Positions 1 to 11,039 of a stretch of DNA of 64,000 nucleotides are shown here, piece after piece. The stretch spans positions 1,030,382 to 1,094,381 of the forward strand of contig NC_036454.1 of the NCBI RefSeq assembly GCF_002775205.1. Direction: 5' to 3'. The stretch comes from Xiphophorus maculatus (taxonomy: Eukaryota > Chordata > Actinopteri > Cyprinodontiformes > Poeciliidae). Under the pieces are notes generated by a model, which was not told the DNA's origin, ran no database searches, and saw only the letters and a list, made by a program, of their open reading frames with translations. Positions within the stretch are counted from its first letter, which is position 1, and the number at the start of each line of letters is the position of its first letter. The translations under genes and the position numbers were made by a program.

Positions 1-235
1 TGTTGTACTGCAAAGACCAATGTGTGACACACAAACAAGAGCATCATGCTTTCCTGCATGGAAGCTGCCAAAATGGTCTTGGTTTAGCTTGCTAACTGAC
101 TTTTCAGAGTGGGATTTGACCCAGATATTTTTCTGCAATGGAAAAAGCGCCCAGTCAAGGCATTGATCCATGTCTCAGTCCATGAAAGGGCTAATAGCCA
201 TATGCCAAAGGCAGCAAACTTGAAGAATGCAATGT

Positions 236-252
236 GGGTGATTCTCACGAAC
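236..252 (+). repeat. Left terminal inverted repeat
   Basis: 17 bp, GGGTGATTCTCACGAAC, preceded by the TSD copy ATGT at 232-235. It contains the internal near-palindrome GTGATTCTCAC. It pairs with 5117-5133. Confidence 0.85.
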
Positions 253-413
253 ATGGTCCAACTTGTAGCAAAAATTAAAAAACATTATATACACACAAAA
301 ACACTCACTCTTTATAAAATAGATCCTAATTTTACTTTTCATTGTAAAATTATAATCTATATGCACATTTTCTAGGTAATTTTAAACATTTTATTCTAAC
401 TTTGAGCAAATAA

Positions 414-810
414 ATTCATTACCGTAACACAATTTCCATGAAGAAATTTCAAACCACAAAACCTTTTTTTTTTTTTTTTTTGGACACCAAGGACTTCAGT
501 GTGCACAGAGATACAAATATAAACAAAAACAGGCATTTTTAACAAAATGTTTTATTTTAATGCAAAAAATCATTTCATCACCGTAACAGCGATGCAAATT
601 TCAAAGTCAATTTTGATTGTGATTTTTTATCAAATCATTACATTGAAAAAACAATATAACCATAATATAAAGGGTCTGGCACATTTCATCAAGGGATTAA
701 AATATAAAAGTAATTCATATAACTAATCTAAATAAATCCTCATAAAGTTAACATGGCGGTAATGAAAAAACATATGTCGGTAATGAAAAACAATGTTTCG
801 GTAGTGAACC
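414..810. repeat. Left cluster of the CATTAC-S-GTAATG motif
   Basis: Copies or half-copies: TTCATTACCGTAACA near 415, TTCATCACCGTAACAG near 574, CGGTAATGAAAAA near 756 and 779, CGGTAGTGAA near 800. They lie in the non-coding end of the transposon, outside all exons, and change orientation along the cluster. Probable transposase-binding or promoter elements by position; function is inferred. Confidence 0.7.
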
Positions 811-1419
811 CTTCATAACTATATTAATATTTAACTACACAAACAATAAAATACCCTAGTAAAACATACATTTTCAATTTTTATTTAAGTTTATTAAGTT
901 GACATACACAAACTGAACAGAATAATAGTCCCATATTTGTGTAACAGTAACAGCTATCAGGACTCGGAAGTGAATCCGAAGTGTCTTGCTGATGAACAGC
1001 GTCCACTCAGATAAACAGGAAACAATGCTAGTATACAAGAAATCACATATTTCAGAAGTACAGCCAATATTCTGGGTTTTTTTTATTCTTCTCATTAACA
1101 TTGATAAATGACAATGTAAGAGGGCCATTGTTGATAGGAAAAAAAGAGGAGTAAATTTCTGCCAAAAAATGTAGTTTTTTAAAAAATGTCACAATCTTTC
1201 TGAGTTTTGTGTTCAAGAAGTCAAAAATTTACTACAAAAACCCATGAAATTTTGAGATTAAAATCAGAAATTTTTGAGAAACAAATGTGGAACTTTCTGA
1301 GTTTCAAAAGTTACAAATTTACTTGTATATTCTACAAAATTTTAGATTTTTTGGTGGAAATTTTTTCCATCCTTTGTTTCTATCTACAGCTGCCTTAATA
1401 TGCCAATGTAGCTAATAAT

Positions 1420-4400
1420 TCATTGGACTTTCTTTTTGTACTTGGCCCAGATTTCTGACACCACACAGAAGTGTCTTGCGGATGAAGAGGTAGGCAGTGG
1501 TTCAGGAATAATTTCTTTGATGTCATCCAAATAATACCACACCTTCTCACCAGCAAATCTTATTGATGGGATGTAGAAGCGGTTGTCTCCCGCACAGCTC
1601 ATTGTATCAACCTCATACTGACCACTGGCAATCTGGATTAATGAAGCAAAAAAATGTTATCAACTGCGTTTTTCAAAGACAATTTGATTATTACATGATC
1701 ATTACCTCCACATTACATGTTGACAATCTGAATCCAATACTTGCACACCTGACTTCCAATTCTCCATTCAGTCTTAAACCTACCTGTGTTACTGTGCCAG
1801 GATAGAGGTCTCCGTCATAGTCCACAAGGACCCATGTTCCTACTTTAATGGTCTCTTCAGATTCCCTTTGAGTGAAAACAAACTCCTTTGGGGAGAAGCA
1901 GTCACAAGAGTGACTACAGAAGCACGAGACCTCTCGAAATCTAATATTTCCTGGTTCAGTAGCAACAACCTGTGGAGACATTATGTTTAGATTTATCTGC
2001 AAAACCATGAAAAGGTCAGATCTATAAAAAAACCCATTTGTTTTGAAATGCAAACTTACAACAAAAAATATTGAAAAAATTGAAATCAAGCTAAAACAAA
2101 AAAAGCCAAGCAAGATAAAATTAGTATGAATTTGTTTAGTTGCACATGTGGGTGCTTACCTGGTGTATTTTCATAGTTCCTGGGACTGATTTCAGGAATG
2201 GAGGAACAAGTTCCCCACATGCAGCAATATTATCCTCTGTTACTTCAAAAATCCTAACAGATGAGTGCTTTTCCAGATTCTCTAGTAGAGCAGAAGCATT
2301 TGGGATGTCTGTGCCGTAGGCCACCACACGATCTGCGAGGTTTTTAAGAGCACCTCCTACTCCATCAGGAGCTCCCTTCCCATGAGAGGCCTCAGTGAAG
2401 TTCCACGTCACCGTCTTAAACCCTTTCATAAAAGGCACTGTGGACGCAAGGTAGAATGCTACCTTATTCCGATATTGAGATGTTGGTCCATCAGACAGGA
2501 AGTGGATATTTTTTGCCAGGGGGTAGTTAGATGTTATGTATCCTAAAACTGGTTGCAAATGTGCCCATGTGGCAACAGCATCGTGCTGTAAGCTGGCAGA
2601 CACAGTAGCAAAGGACTCAGCTTGACCACGAGTGAAGTATAACACCCCTGTATGGAGTGTGACTTGCTGGTGGGATCCACCAAAGTGAGTGTCTTTTATT
2701 TCCTTGCTCCATTTGCAGGTGTAGTTTTCACTGTAATCAACATGGACTACAACATCATGCTGGGTTAAATTTTCTTTCAATTGCTTAAGATGAGTGAACT
2801 GGTGCCAAATGTTGTACAAATGAGTAGAGATCCGGGGCAGTTCCGTCTTTGTTAGTTCTACAAGTTTTTCAACACTAGCTACTTTCTTCTCCAGGGTTGT
2901 GGTTCTGATGTCAGTCTCAGTGGTAGTGCCGTCCTGCAGTTTCTTTGTTACTGGTGTTGACCTTGTTGTCCACTCAGTCCAAGATATGATGTTGTTTTTT
3001 GTTGTTGGATCCACGTTGGCAGGGAAAGTAAGATCTTTGCAGGCTTCACATCTACCATACATGCAATCAATGTTTTCAGAATCACAGACGGATGAAGCCA
3101 CTACATCAGTAACAGATAATGTATGTATCATTCCAAGATGGTGCATTTTTTTAACTTTACTTGAAAAATTCTCATGAATTTTGCAGGCACATGTTTCTCT
3201 GTCTGTGACCTTTGGTCTCACTATCCAGAAGGGCTTCAGCTTAAAAAACTGGGAGCGGGACACATTGAGGCCTGGGTTCTCTTTAAGAAATCTCTTGTGG
3301 AGATTTCCCATGGTGTCTGAGAGGAACCTCTTCCTGTAAATTTGTCCACCCTTCCTGACTTCCCCAAGTTTACCATTTATTAATGTGGACACATCATCTC
3401 TATTTAGGAACAGTCTGACATTGTCACTCATCTTTCTTCTTTGGCTTCTCTCACACTGCTTCTTGCGGTTCTCTCTCCTCTGTTTGGCTCGACTTGTAAG
3501 TAGAACTGTGGACCTGTTTTCCTCCATTCTTTTTATTTTTTTCTTCAGACAATCTAGTTCCTTTTTTTTGTCACTGAGAATTTGTTGTGCCTTCCTTAGT
3601 TTTTCTCTTAATTTGGCTGTTTTTTTCCGCTTTGGTGTTGATGTTGCAGACGGATTAGAGTTTATGTTCTTTGGTTGGATGATTATTTTACTAAGTCGTG
3701 GTTGAGGCTGAGGGTTGATTTCGTTCACACTGTCATCTGAGGGAGGGGTTTCATTTAGTATGTGTTGAACTGTTTGTTTCTTTTTATTATATCGGTTAGA
3801 ATTTTCCCTCCATTTTTTTCGCTGTTTCTGCAGCTGCCTGGGTGTCAGATCTGCAGCTGCCTTTAACAACCCTTTTTCTTTGCGCTTCTGATACCTGTTA
3901 AAATAAGATATCAATAGGAACATTTGTGAGACAGCAAAGTCTTCAGCATACTCCATATTGTATTTGTACAGTGTGAGCGTGAAAAAAGAGAATAGGAGCG
4001 ACGAGGCAGAGGGGAAAAAGAGAGGGAGAGGAGAAGAGAAGGAGAAAGAGAGACACTACCTTTCCCTTTCCTTTCTTCTATACTCCTCTAGAAGGTCCAG
4101 ATTGTTATAAATCTTCTGCCTATGTTTTTCCACCCTAGCTTTTGATGCTGCCCTCTTCTGTTCACTTCCTTTTGCCCTTCATATTAGGTGATATCAATTA
4201 GCATAAATTAGCATAGAAATTTAGCCTAAAAAACTTTGAAAGTGTAATAAACAATAACAAACAACATTACAGTTTAAATAACCTATACATTTATCTATTT
4301 GTTATTACAAAATGACACTGTTCATCACCGTAATCTTGTTTCTCATTACCGTAACAGGCCTCAGATTACGCGGTAATGAAAGTTACGCATTACGGTAATG

Positions 4401-4649
4401 AATGACATCCACATGAGCTAGCTTAAAATTCTAGCATGTCGTGATGACTCAATTAAACTTTTCTCACAAACAGTGTGAACTCCCTAACTTCTTCTATACA
4501 AAAAGGTATCTTATTAATAACTTTTTAAGAACATGAGGTATTATACATTACGGTAATGATCACCTATAGTGTAAAAATAGGCATATGGAAGGAGAAACTT
4601 AACAGTTATCATGATCAACAGATGTCAAACAATCTTACCTTGTAGCCAT
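1420..4649 (-). CDS. Five-exon DDE-transposase-like protein of the 4.9 kb element, 779 aa
   Basis: Proposed exons in coding order: 4649-4639, 4176-4060, 3894-2160, 1969-1706, 1632-1420. Every intron has GT..AG, phases agree and the sum is 2340 nt with one terminal stop, so the gene looks intact. N-terminus: basic, charged helices (RVEKHRQKIYNN, YQKRKEKG), a probable DNA-binding or coiled region, then a K/R-rich stretch. A cysteine cluster (CMYGRCEAC) precedes the core. Core: HVDYSENY, FLSDGPTSQYRNK and a TEASHGKGAPDGVGG block look like the three acidic sites of an RNase H-fold transposase. C-terminus: a TWVLVDYDGDLYPGTV segment resembles a Tudor/SH3-type barrel. Start choice: the 11 nt first exon (ATGGCTACAAG) is the only one I found giving an in-frame join to exon 2. 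Family name unknown to me. Confidence 0.75.
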
Positions 4650-4950
4650 CTTTTGTCTTCTCTTCTTTGTGGTGCATCATGGGTCAGAATAACTTTATTT
4701 AAAAAAATGCTGTGACTATTACAGGACTTTGAACACGGTGCAACGGTAATGAGAGTTGAACCACCGGACACTCACTTTTATTAAAATATTCTGAATTACT
4801 TAACAGGAAATTATTATATATTATCATATTTTATTAATTTATGTATATTTAAACAAATTTATGATATTTTTTATGAACCTGCTTGATTATTTATAATGAT
4901 AAATTGAGGCGAAAGCATTTTTTTTCCCCTTAGGACGCATTACGGTAATG
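4321..4950. repeat. Right cluster of the CATTAC-S-GTAATG motif
   Basis: Copies near 4322 (TTCATCACCGTAAT), 4340 (CTCATTACCGTAACAG), 4369 (CGGTAATGAAAG), 4386 (CATTACGGTAATGAATG), 4547 (CATTACGGTAATGATC), 4745 (ACGGTAATGAGAG) and 4937 (CATTACGGTAATGAAT). The full sites are palindromes around a single central base. They occupy intron 1 and the region upstream of exon 1 of the transposase gene. Confidence 0.7.
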
Positions 4951-5116
4951 AATTTATGACTCCAAAAACAGTTAAAAAACATAAAAAAACTTATTTTGGT
5001 AACCAACAATGATCTGTGCCAAATATTAGAAATAATGATTGTCCAAATAAAAGTGGATTATTTTGAGTTTTTTATGAGTATGCCCCTAAAATCTTCTAAG
5101 ACATTCAATAGTTTGG

Positions 5117-5133
5117 GTTCGTGAGAATCACCC
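5117..5133 (-). repeat. Right terminal inverted repeat
   Basis: Exact reverse complement of 236-252, followed by the second TSD copy ATGT at 5134-5137. This end lies upstream of the transposase gene's first exon. Confidence 0.85.
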
Positions 5134-5137
5134 ATGT

Positions 5138-8100
5138 GGTGCCGAGTAAAAGCACATCAGAAAAAAATTTGAGTGCTGTTTTATTTGCAAGGTGCTCTGC
5201 TTACAGGCAGATTGCAATTGTTACAAAGCTGTTTACACATAAGTGTAAGCATGATCCCATAAGGGGAAAAATAGTTTGAAGTAGATTAAACTAAATGTTT
5301 GAAATTAACTGTTTAGAACAGCAACAATGCAATTTACTTTGAGGGATTTTACTTTTTAGGGATATGTGTCTTACCGTATCCATTAGCAGTACATTGCACG
5401 ATACTGTCAAGAAAACTGGCATAAGGGTATGAGATCTTTCCAGGCACATGCAGAAAAAGGTGCATAATGGCTTGGAAGAAATAAAGTAATCTTGTAGTCT
5501 GATTAAAAGTTAATTAAGTTGAATAAGTCTGAATAATAGGAGTATAAGTAATCACTCAATAACTTTCTGCAAAGAATCTCTGATTAATGATCTGTAATGA
5601 TTTAACTATGTAATGATTATGTTTAATGATTAATAATAAGAGAAAGATGTGATTTATTGTCAATGAATATGGAGTTGTAATCATTTGAAATCAATTCAAA
5701 CAGGGTTAACAACAGGTTGAATGTGTTTACTGAGTTGTAATAGATAAAAGTGAGTTATAGAAAAGACGAGAATGCAGTACAGCCCTGAAAACAGGAAATG
5801 TTGCAAGCAGTTCTGAACAGATGGCCAGGGCGCACAGGATGGGTGGTGCGGTGAGTTTGGCTGAAGCAACAGGTTTGGGAAAGTACGGACAGGTTGGGAA
5901 ACGTTGGGGACTTTTTCACGAAAAACAGCAGATGTTCAGGAAGTCACGTAGACCAGAAGCTCCCCATACACATACATGGTGGAGAAGTGTATAAAAACGG
6001 GCTGCAAAGAGGAACCGACCGTTCCCAGTCCGGCGGCGCAGAAGAAGAGACAACCTGCAGGAGCAGATTGAGCTACGGACCGCACTTCAGAACTACGGGG
6101 GAGCTCGGACTTCACACCGCTAAGAAAGGACTGGGTTCCATCGCCCCATCTCTGGTTCTTCATTCGACCGTTGGTCTCGTCTCAACCCAGCAATTTCAAA
6201 CTCTGCAACAAGACTTGGAGGAAGGACAAAGGTCCCTTAGGGATGAGGAACTGGGTTTTGCAAAAGGATTCGGACCCGTTCTGCTTTGATTCCTTTCTAA
6301 GGAGGATTTTTCCACACAAGGCAAAGACCTCAACCAAGGACGCTAGAAATTCTTGTTGCCAAAAGATCCACCATCGTCTGGGTATGAGTTGAATCTGCTC
6401 ATTGAAATTCCATTTCAGAACGTGCGACTTAAGTTAGGGAAAGGAGACAGGGTAGTATGATTGTACATGTAAATTTTATTACACTGTTTTTGAATTATAT
6501 AAGATTGATTATTGATTTGTATGTCGCATATCCCTGCTTAAGCTTGCTTAATAAATTTATACTATAAAATTCTAATGAGGTTGGTGGACATTGGAATTAA
6601 TAGAGTCATTTAATCTTTGTTCAGTTCTTTTAATTAAGGTAAAACTAATGTACATGATTCCAGTAAATAGGAGGCTTCATAATTTCCTTTGGTGAGAGTA
6701 AATAATGACCCTGGGACTTACATCTAAGTCACTAAACATAATCTAGCCGGTTCCAAGTGCAAGTTATGATTTAGAAAGTGGGCTACCGTTAACAGGAGTG
6801 GTTATTGGAATTATGCAGCTGTGAGGGCTACTCAGCTGATTGTTTCTTAACTGTAAAGGGTCATAACTTCTGGATTGGAGGTAGTTAGAGCTAGACGAAT
6901 CACTTTCGCCACCAGTTTAAATAGATTATCTCTTATAGAGTACTTTTAGGGTAATACCCAGGTCTCAGAGATTTTCCGGACCTGTTAGACAGAGAACTGG
7001 TCAGTAGGCAGCCCTGGGAAGTAGTGAGGAGTGGGCGGGGCTGACTATTGCAGGATAACCTTCAATCCACATCATGGAAAAAGTCACAACTACTGTGTAG
7101 CATTTTGTTTTTGAACTCAGAAATAATGCTAAAGAAAGAGTTTTGGATTTCATCAATAAATTGTTCATGTTTTTATATTTAAAATGAATGTGCTAATATG
7201 TGGACATAATTTGTTTCAGCAACTAAATCATGTAAAAAGAATTTTATATTTGGACTGATTGGGACCTAATGATTGCAAAAATAAAAGAGGATTTAATAAT
7301 ACATGCCATGCAAGAGCTCAGGTCTTAGGAGGTTAAAGCTGTTTAGCAGACCTTTAAGCTGAAAATTTCCTAACATTGATTCCTTTTGCAGTTAGAAGCG
7401 GTGGAGCTGTAGAATTGAAGAGAGAATACCAGTAGGTGTGTATGTTGCTGTGTGTGTGAGGCTATTGCTCATAGAAGACTGGACTGCATTTAAGACTCCT
7501 GAGTCCTAGAGTCACCTTTCCCACGTGCTGTTCCTATAGGCGGAACCTGGGAAGGCTGATACGTACCGGGCCCCTGGTTTCAAAAACACGCTATCCGTTA
7601 ACACCGCAAGGTGGAACTAGCATGCCCAGGAAGCAGAAGAGTTCTCCGTAGATTCTCTGCTGGTCTGGTCTGTGTTGAGTAGTGGGAGTCTGCTTGGTGG
7701 GGCGCTGACTCACCTTTGTCAAGCTAGCCAAAGTTAACTGAACACCAGCAGTTCTGCACCAGATTGGTATGGCTCCCCGTGCAATAACGCCAAGCAGGAG
7801 GATGAGCATTTGCAGTCATAACAAGTCATCATCACCCAGCCATTCTCCCAAGGAAGAAGAACCTGGACCAGCTGCTGCCTTCCAGATCTCTAGACACTTG
7901 CTGGGATTCAAACCATCATCCCTGAAATGAGACCAAAGAGCCATTCTAGTGCCATCATACACCGCAAGACCTCTAGAATGCTCAGTTTTAAGTTCATGAC
8001 CACATTAATAAGTAAGGATACTTACCTAAAGCAGCCAGCAGGGGGGGTTGTGTTGAAGCTTGCATCAGGCAGCAGTTCAACAATAAACACCCCATTCTGA

Positions 8101-8381
8101 CTCATGGTGCTGATTTTCTATAAGTTTCCAAATTCATTCTAAGCAATATAGTTTGATAGAGGAGCTCATTTTAATGAAAACAGTATATGGTTTGTTAGGG
8201 GTTGCAGCAAAAACAGCTGAACTAGAAGCTAAAATATGAAGCCCCACCATGCAATGCATTCTGGGTTCTTTTAAAGTCCATTTCTGATGTTCAGAACCGT
8301 GATAATACACATTTCTGGCACCTAACAGGAGCTCAACAATGAAATAAGAAGCTGAGATGTGATTTCTGTCTTCAAAACAGA
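5138..8381. other. No gene recognised; possible LTR-like regulatory stretch
   Basis: I see no convincing coding region; the 131-codon frame at 5894-6289 has no recognisable domain. 5990-6002 reads GTATAAAAACGGG (TATA-like), and an AATAAA lies near 6551 inside an AT-rich tract. That spacing would suit the U3-R part of a long LTR, but I found no TG..CA ends with a target duplication, so this stays a weak suggestion. The rest is AT-rich unique-looking sequence. Confidence 0.3.
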
Positions 8382-8389
8382 GTTTGAAG

Positions 8390-9682
8390 CAGTGTTGTAT
8401 AAAGTACTGAAATCTCAGAGTCAAGTAAAAGTACAAGTACCTCTCCAAAATACGACTTTGGTAAAAGTCCAAGTCACTGACTGAAATGTTACTTGAGTAA
8501 AAGTCTTAAAGTATCTGAAACTTCTTGTACTTAAGTATGGAAATTACTGTAAAAATGGATGTACTCAAGTAATGTAATGAAAAGTACAAGTAAAAAGTAA
8601 AACAAGGCAAATGCAGTTTGAATGACATTTTTTATATTTTGGTAAACTTGTCAAATACACTTAAAATAATGTACCCAACCAAGTGCAGGCAAAATTAAAC
8701 CTGCTGATAGATATACCTGCAGGCATCATTTAGTTAAGAAAATTAGGTGCTTTACCTATAGCACAAGGTTAACTTAACCTGCTTTACAACTGAACCAGCT
8801 TCTTAGTATACCCTCCAGGACAGAAAATACAAAGTTTTTGTAAGCCTCAAGTTTTCCCTTCAAGTAAGGTCAGTGCTGAAAATGAGAAAAATAAATAGTA
8901 CAGAAAATGCGGCCAACATGAAGAAAAAGATCTGTTACGATTACTCTACTTCACAAATCAGTGAATCAGTCAATAGGGGGTGCACACAACTGGTCATTAT
9001 GCAAAAGAAAAAAACCCCAGAAAACTTTGGAGCGGGGGGGGAGTGCTGCCCGCTGACGCGGCTCAGGGATTACGTGACACGCAGCGCCGTGCGCAGTGCC
9101 CTACAATGCACTGTAAGCTATGTAATGTGTTTTGAGGCAATTGACCAAAATCCCGGACAATTTTTAAATTCCCCCCAGACATCTTTTTAGGTCTGAAAAG
9201 TAGGACATGTCCGGGAAAAAGAGGACGTCTGGTCACCCTATCACCAGCTGGTGGTTCCCCTGGAGCCGTGTCCGACGTAGTTGCAGTCGTTGTGGTCTCC
9301 GTCTCCTCCTCCATGTGGCTGCTGCTGATTGCGAGACTTGCTTTGTGTTTAATGGGAGAAGCGAAACAGGTGTATCCTATTGGTGGTGATGAACAAGCCC
9401 AGGCTAGCAGGCTATCGACTTTGTTCGGTAGCCTGCTTGCTACTTGCTAATCAGTAGGTGGGATCAAAACACTTTGTTTCTCTCTCTCGCTTTTTTGTAA
9501 CGAGTAACTAAACCACACATTGAAAATGTATCGGAGTAAAAGTACGCAATTAAGTTCGGAAATATAGTGAAGTAAAAGTGAAAGTCATGAAAAATTTTCA
9601 TACTCCAGGAAAGTATGAAGTACTCCAAAATATACTTAAGTAAAGTAGTGAAGTATTTTTACTTCGTTACTATACAACACTG
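8390..9682. mobile_element. Non-autonomous hAT element with perfect 8 bp TSD
   Basis: Starts CAGTGTTGTATA (8390) and ends TATACAACACTG (9682), a 12 bp TIR. GTTTGAAG occurs directly outside both ends (8382-8389 and 9683-9690), the 8 bp duplication typical of hAT. Both arms are rich in AAGTAAAAGTA/AGTACTT runs. The GC-richer centre (about 9030-9240) ends in GGACGTCTGGTCACCCTA, which looks like a second, older hAT end nested inside. No transposase frame survives. Confidence 0.9.
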
Positions 9683-9781
9683 GTTTGAAGACAAATAAAA
9701 CTTGGTTAAAATATCAGACTTTTAAAACTAAATTCAAGCCCCTTCAGAGAAGCATTAAGATAAAACTCCATCATCCAGATG

Positions 9782-9956
9782 TGCTGTGGTGGCGCAGGGG
9801 TTAAGCATATATAGAGGCCTTAGTCTTCGACATGGGTGTCGCAGGTTCGATTCCCGGCCTGGCGACCTTTGACGCATGTCTTCCCCCTTCTCTCATTAGC
9901 CTATTCACTGTCAAATAAAGGTCACTAGAGCCAATAAAATCTTTTAAAAAAAAAAC
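9782..9956 (+). mobile_element. tRNA-derived SINE
   Basis: The head TGGTGGCGCAGGGGTTAAGC resembles a tRNA A box and GGTTCGATTCCCGGCC a B box (RNA polymerase III internal promoter). The body runs through ATGTCTTCCCCC and CAAATAAAGG and ends in an A-rich tail. Four more copies of this family occur in the window (13.7, 28.0, 29.3 and 33.9 kb). It is not a tRNA gene: the cloverleaf is not maintained. Confidence 0.85.
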
Positions 9957-10004
9957 TCCAACAGTTATCACTGAGATGACTTTTTAAAGCTGAGCTGAGT
10001 TCAT

Positions 10005-10085
10005 TCCAATAACATGAGTTTATTGGAATGAACTCATGTTTATTCCAATAAACATGAATGAACATGAGTTCATCTGTTCCTTTTT
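10005..10085. repeat. Short palindromic cluster
   Basis: ACATGAGTTTATTGGAATGA and ACTCATGTTTATTCCAATAA alternate in both orientations, then AACATGAGTTCAT follows, so the tract can fold into overlapping hairpins. Looks like a degenerated inverted-repeat element; no coding content. Confidence 0.5.
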
Positions 10086-10279
10086 ACTCCTTAAAAAGTA
10101 AAAGGAGAGAAAATCTGTTTAAAGATTTACTTTTAAGGCTAATTCCTGGTGAGCCGAGCAGCATTGAGGCAAAACTCCTTCATTCCACAGAAACTCAGAT
10201 GAGTTTTTAAAGCTCAGCTGATTTATTTAAAAAATTGAGCTAAAAAAACAAATCAGAATGTATTGAGACCTGGTTGAGG

Positions 10280-10990
10280 TAAGAGGCCACTGAAGTTAGG
10301 GTTAAGTCCCAGCTCGATAAGACGTTCCTAGCCAGACTTTGACTAGGTCGAAAAATGAATGGGAGTCTATGGCAGCTACATGAAAGGAATGGGCTAGGAC
10401 CACCAAACGTGGCGGGGACCTGCAGAGGGTTGGAGGGAGAATACGAATCAAGTTAGGTAAAATGAGCACTTTTTGTACTTCACCAATTTTCCCTTCTGTG
10501 CACCACCCAGGTCCGTTTAACAGTTTCAGGACCTGAAACATCATTTGCTTGAGAAATAATGAGATTTGGTTAAGTATAAAACGGGCTTTAATGCCAAAAA
10601 TGATCAAATGTTACAAACCATGCAAGTCATAGAAATGGAACAGAAACAGAGACGTTCACCGTCCAGCACTGAGTGTCACATAGCTCACCTATGGGTGACA
10701 GTAAGTGAAGCAGATTGTAGAGCAAATTCTGCTTTTATTCTCATTCTGTTCCTTCTCTAATTATTCAGTTTCAGTTTATATGTGATTGTCAGTCTTATGT
10801 GATATGGTTATGTAAGCAGCAGTGTGTGTGTAAGCAGATAAAAGACAGAATCCATAAAATAATTTTTGAGATATTTTGGGTGAGAAATTGTTCAAATGAA
10901 TGGGAATCAATGGTAGCTACATCAAGGGAACAAGCTACGCCCACCAAACTCGGTGGGCATGTGGGGCCCCTCCCATAGATCACTTCCACT
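10280..10990. repeat. Diverged interspersed repeat, two related blocks
   Basis: ATGAATGGGAGTCTATGGCAGCTACATGAA... (10354 on) and ATGAATGGGAATCAATGGTAGCTACATCAA... (10897 on) share a long diverged block that ends in ACCAAAC(G/T)(T/C)GG(C/T)GGG. Similar wording (GCCCACCAAA) recurs at 34.56 kb. A repeat family of unknown type, no ORF. Confidence 0.5.
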
Positions 10991-11039
10991 TATACTGTTT
11001 GAGTTACTTTAAGTGAGCAAACTCATTTTCTGGTTTTCT

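Larger units (their letters stand above)
236..5133 (-). mobile_element. Complete DNA transposon, superfamily unassigned, with 17 bp TIRs and 4 bp TSD
   Basis: Seen: GGGTGATTCTCACGAAC at 236-252 is repeated as its exact reverse complement at 5117-5133. Immediately outside both ends lies ATGT (232-235 and 5134-5137), a 4 bp target-site duplication. Between them is one intact spliced gene on the minus strand (1420-4649) for a DDE-like transposase, and clusters of a CATTAC-S-GTAATG motif in the non-coding ends. Similarity between the TIRs stops abruptly after 17 bp. Known: cut-and-paste superfamilies with 4 bp TSDs include Sola1/Sola2, Ginger and some Academ elements. Inference: an autonomous, recently active element. 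I cannot assign a superfamily from memory. Confidence 0.85.

Noticed and set aside
2899..3705. Plus-strand ORFs of 92 and 106 codons
   Set aside because: Antisense shadows of the transposase coding exon.
5894..6289. 131-codon plus-strand ORF
   Set aside because: Composition is uneven, there is no recognisable motif, a second open frame overlaps it, and the region looks regulatory or LTR-like.
5360..7080. Solo LTR
   Set aside because: TATA-like and AATAAA signals are present, but I found no terminal TG..CA pair with a target duplication, so it is only mentioned as possible.
9782..9880. tRNA gene (A and B boxes)
   Set aside because: The tRNA-like head continues into a SINE body and A-rich tail and recurs at other loci; pairing of the arms is not kept.
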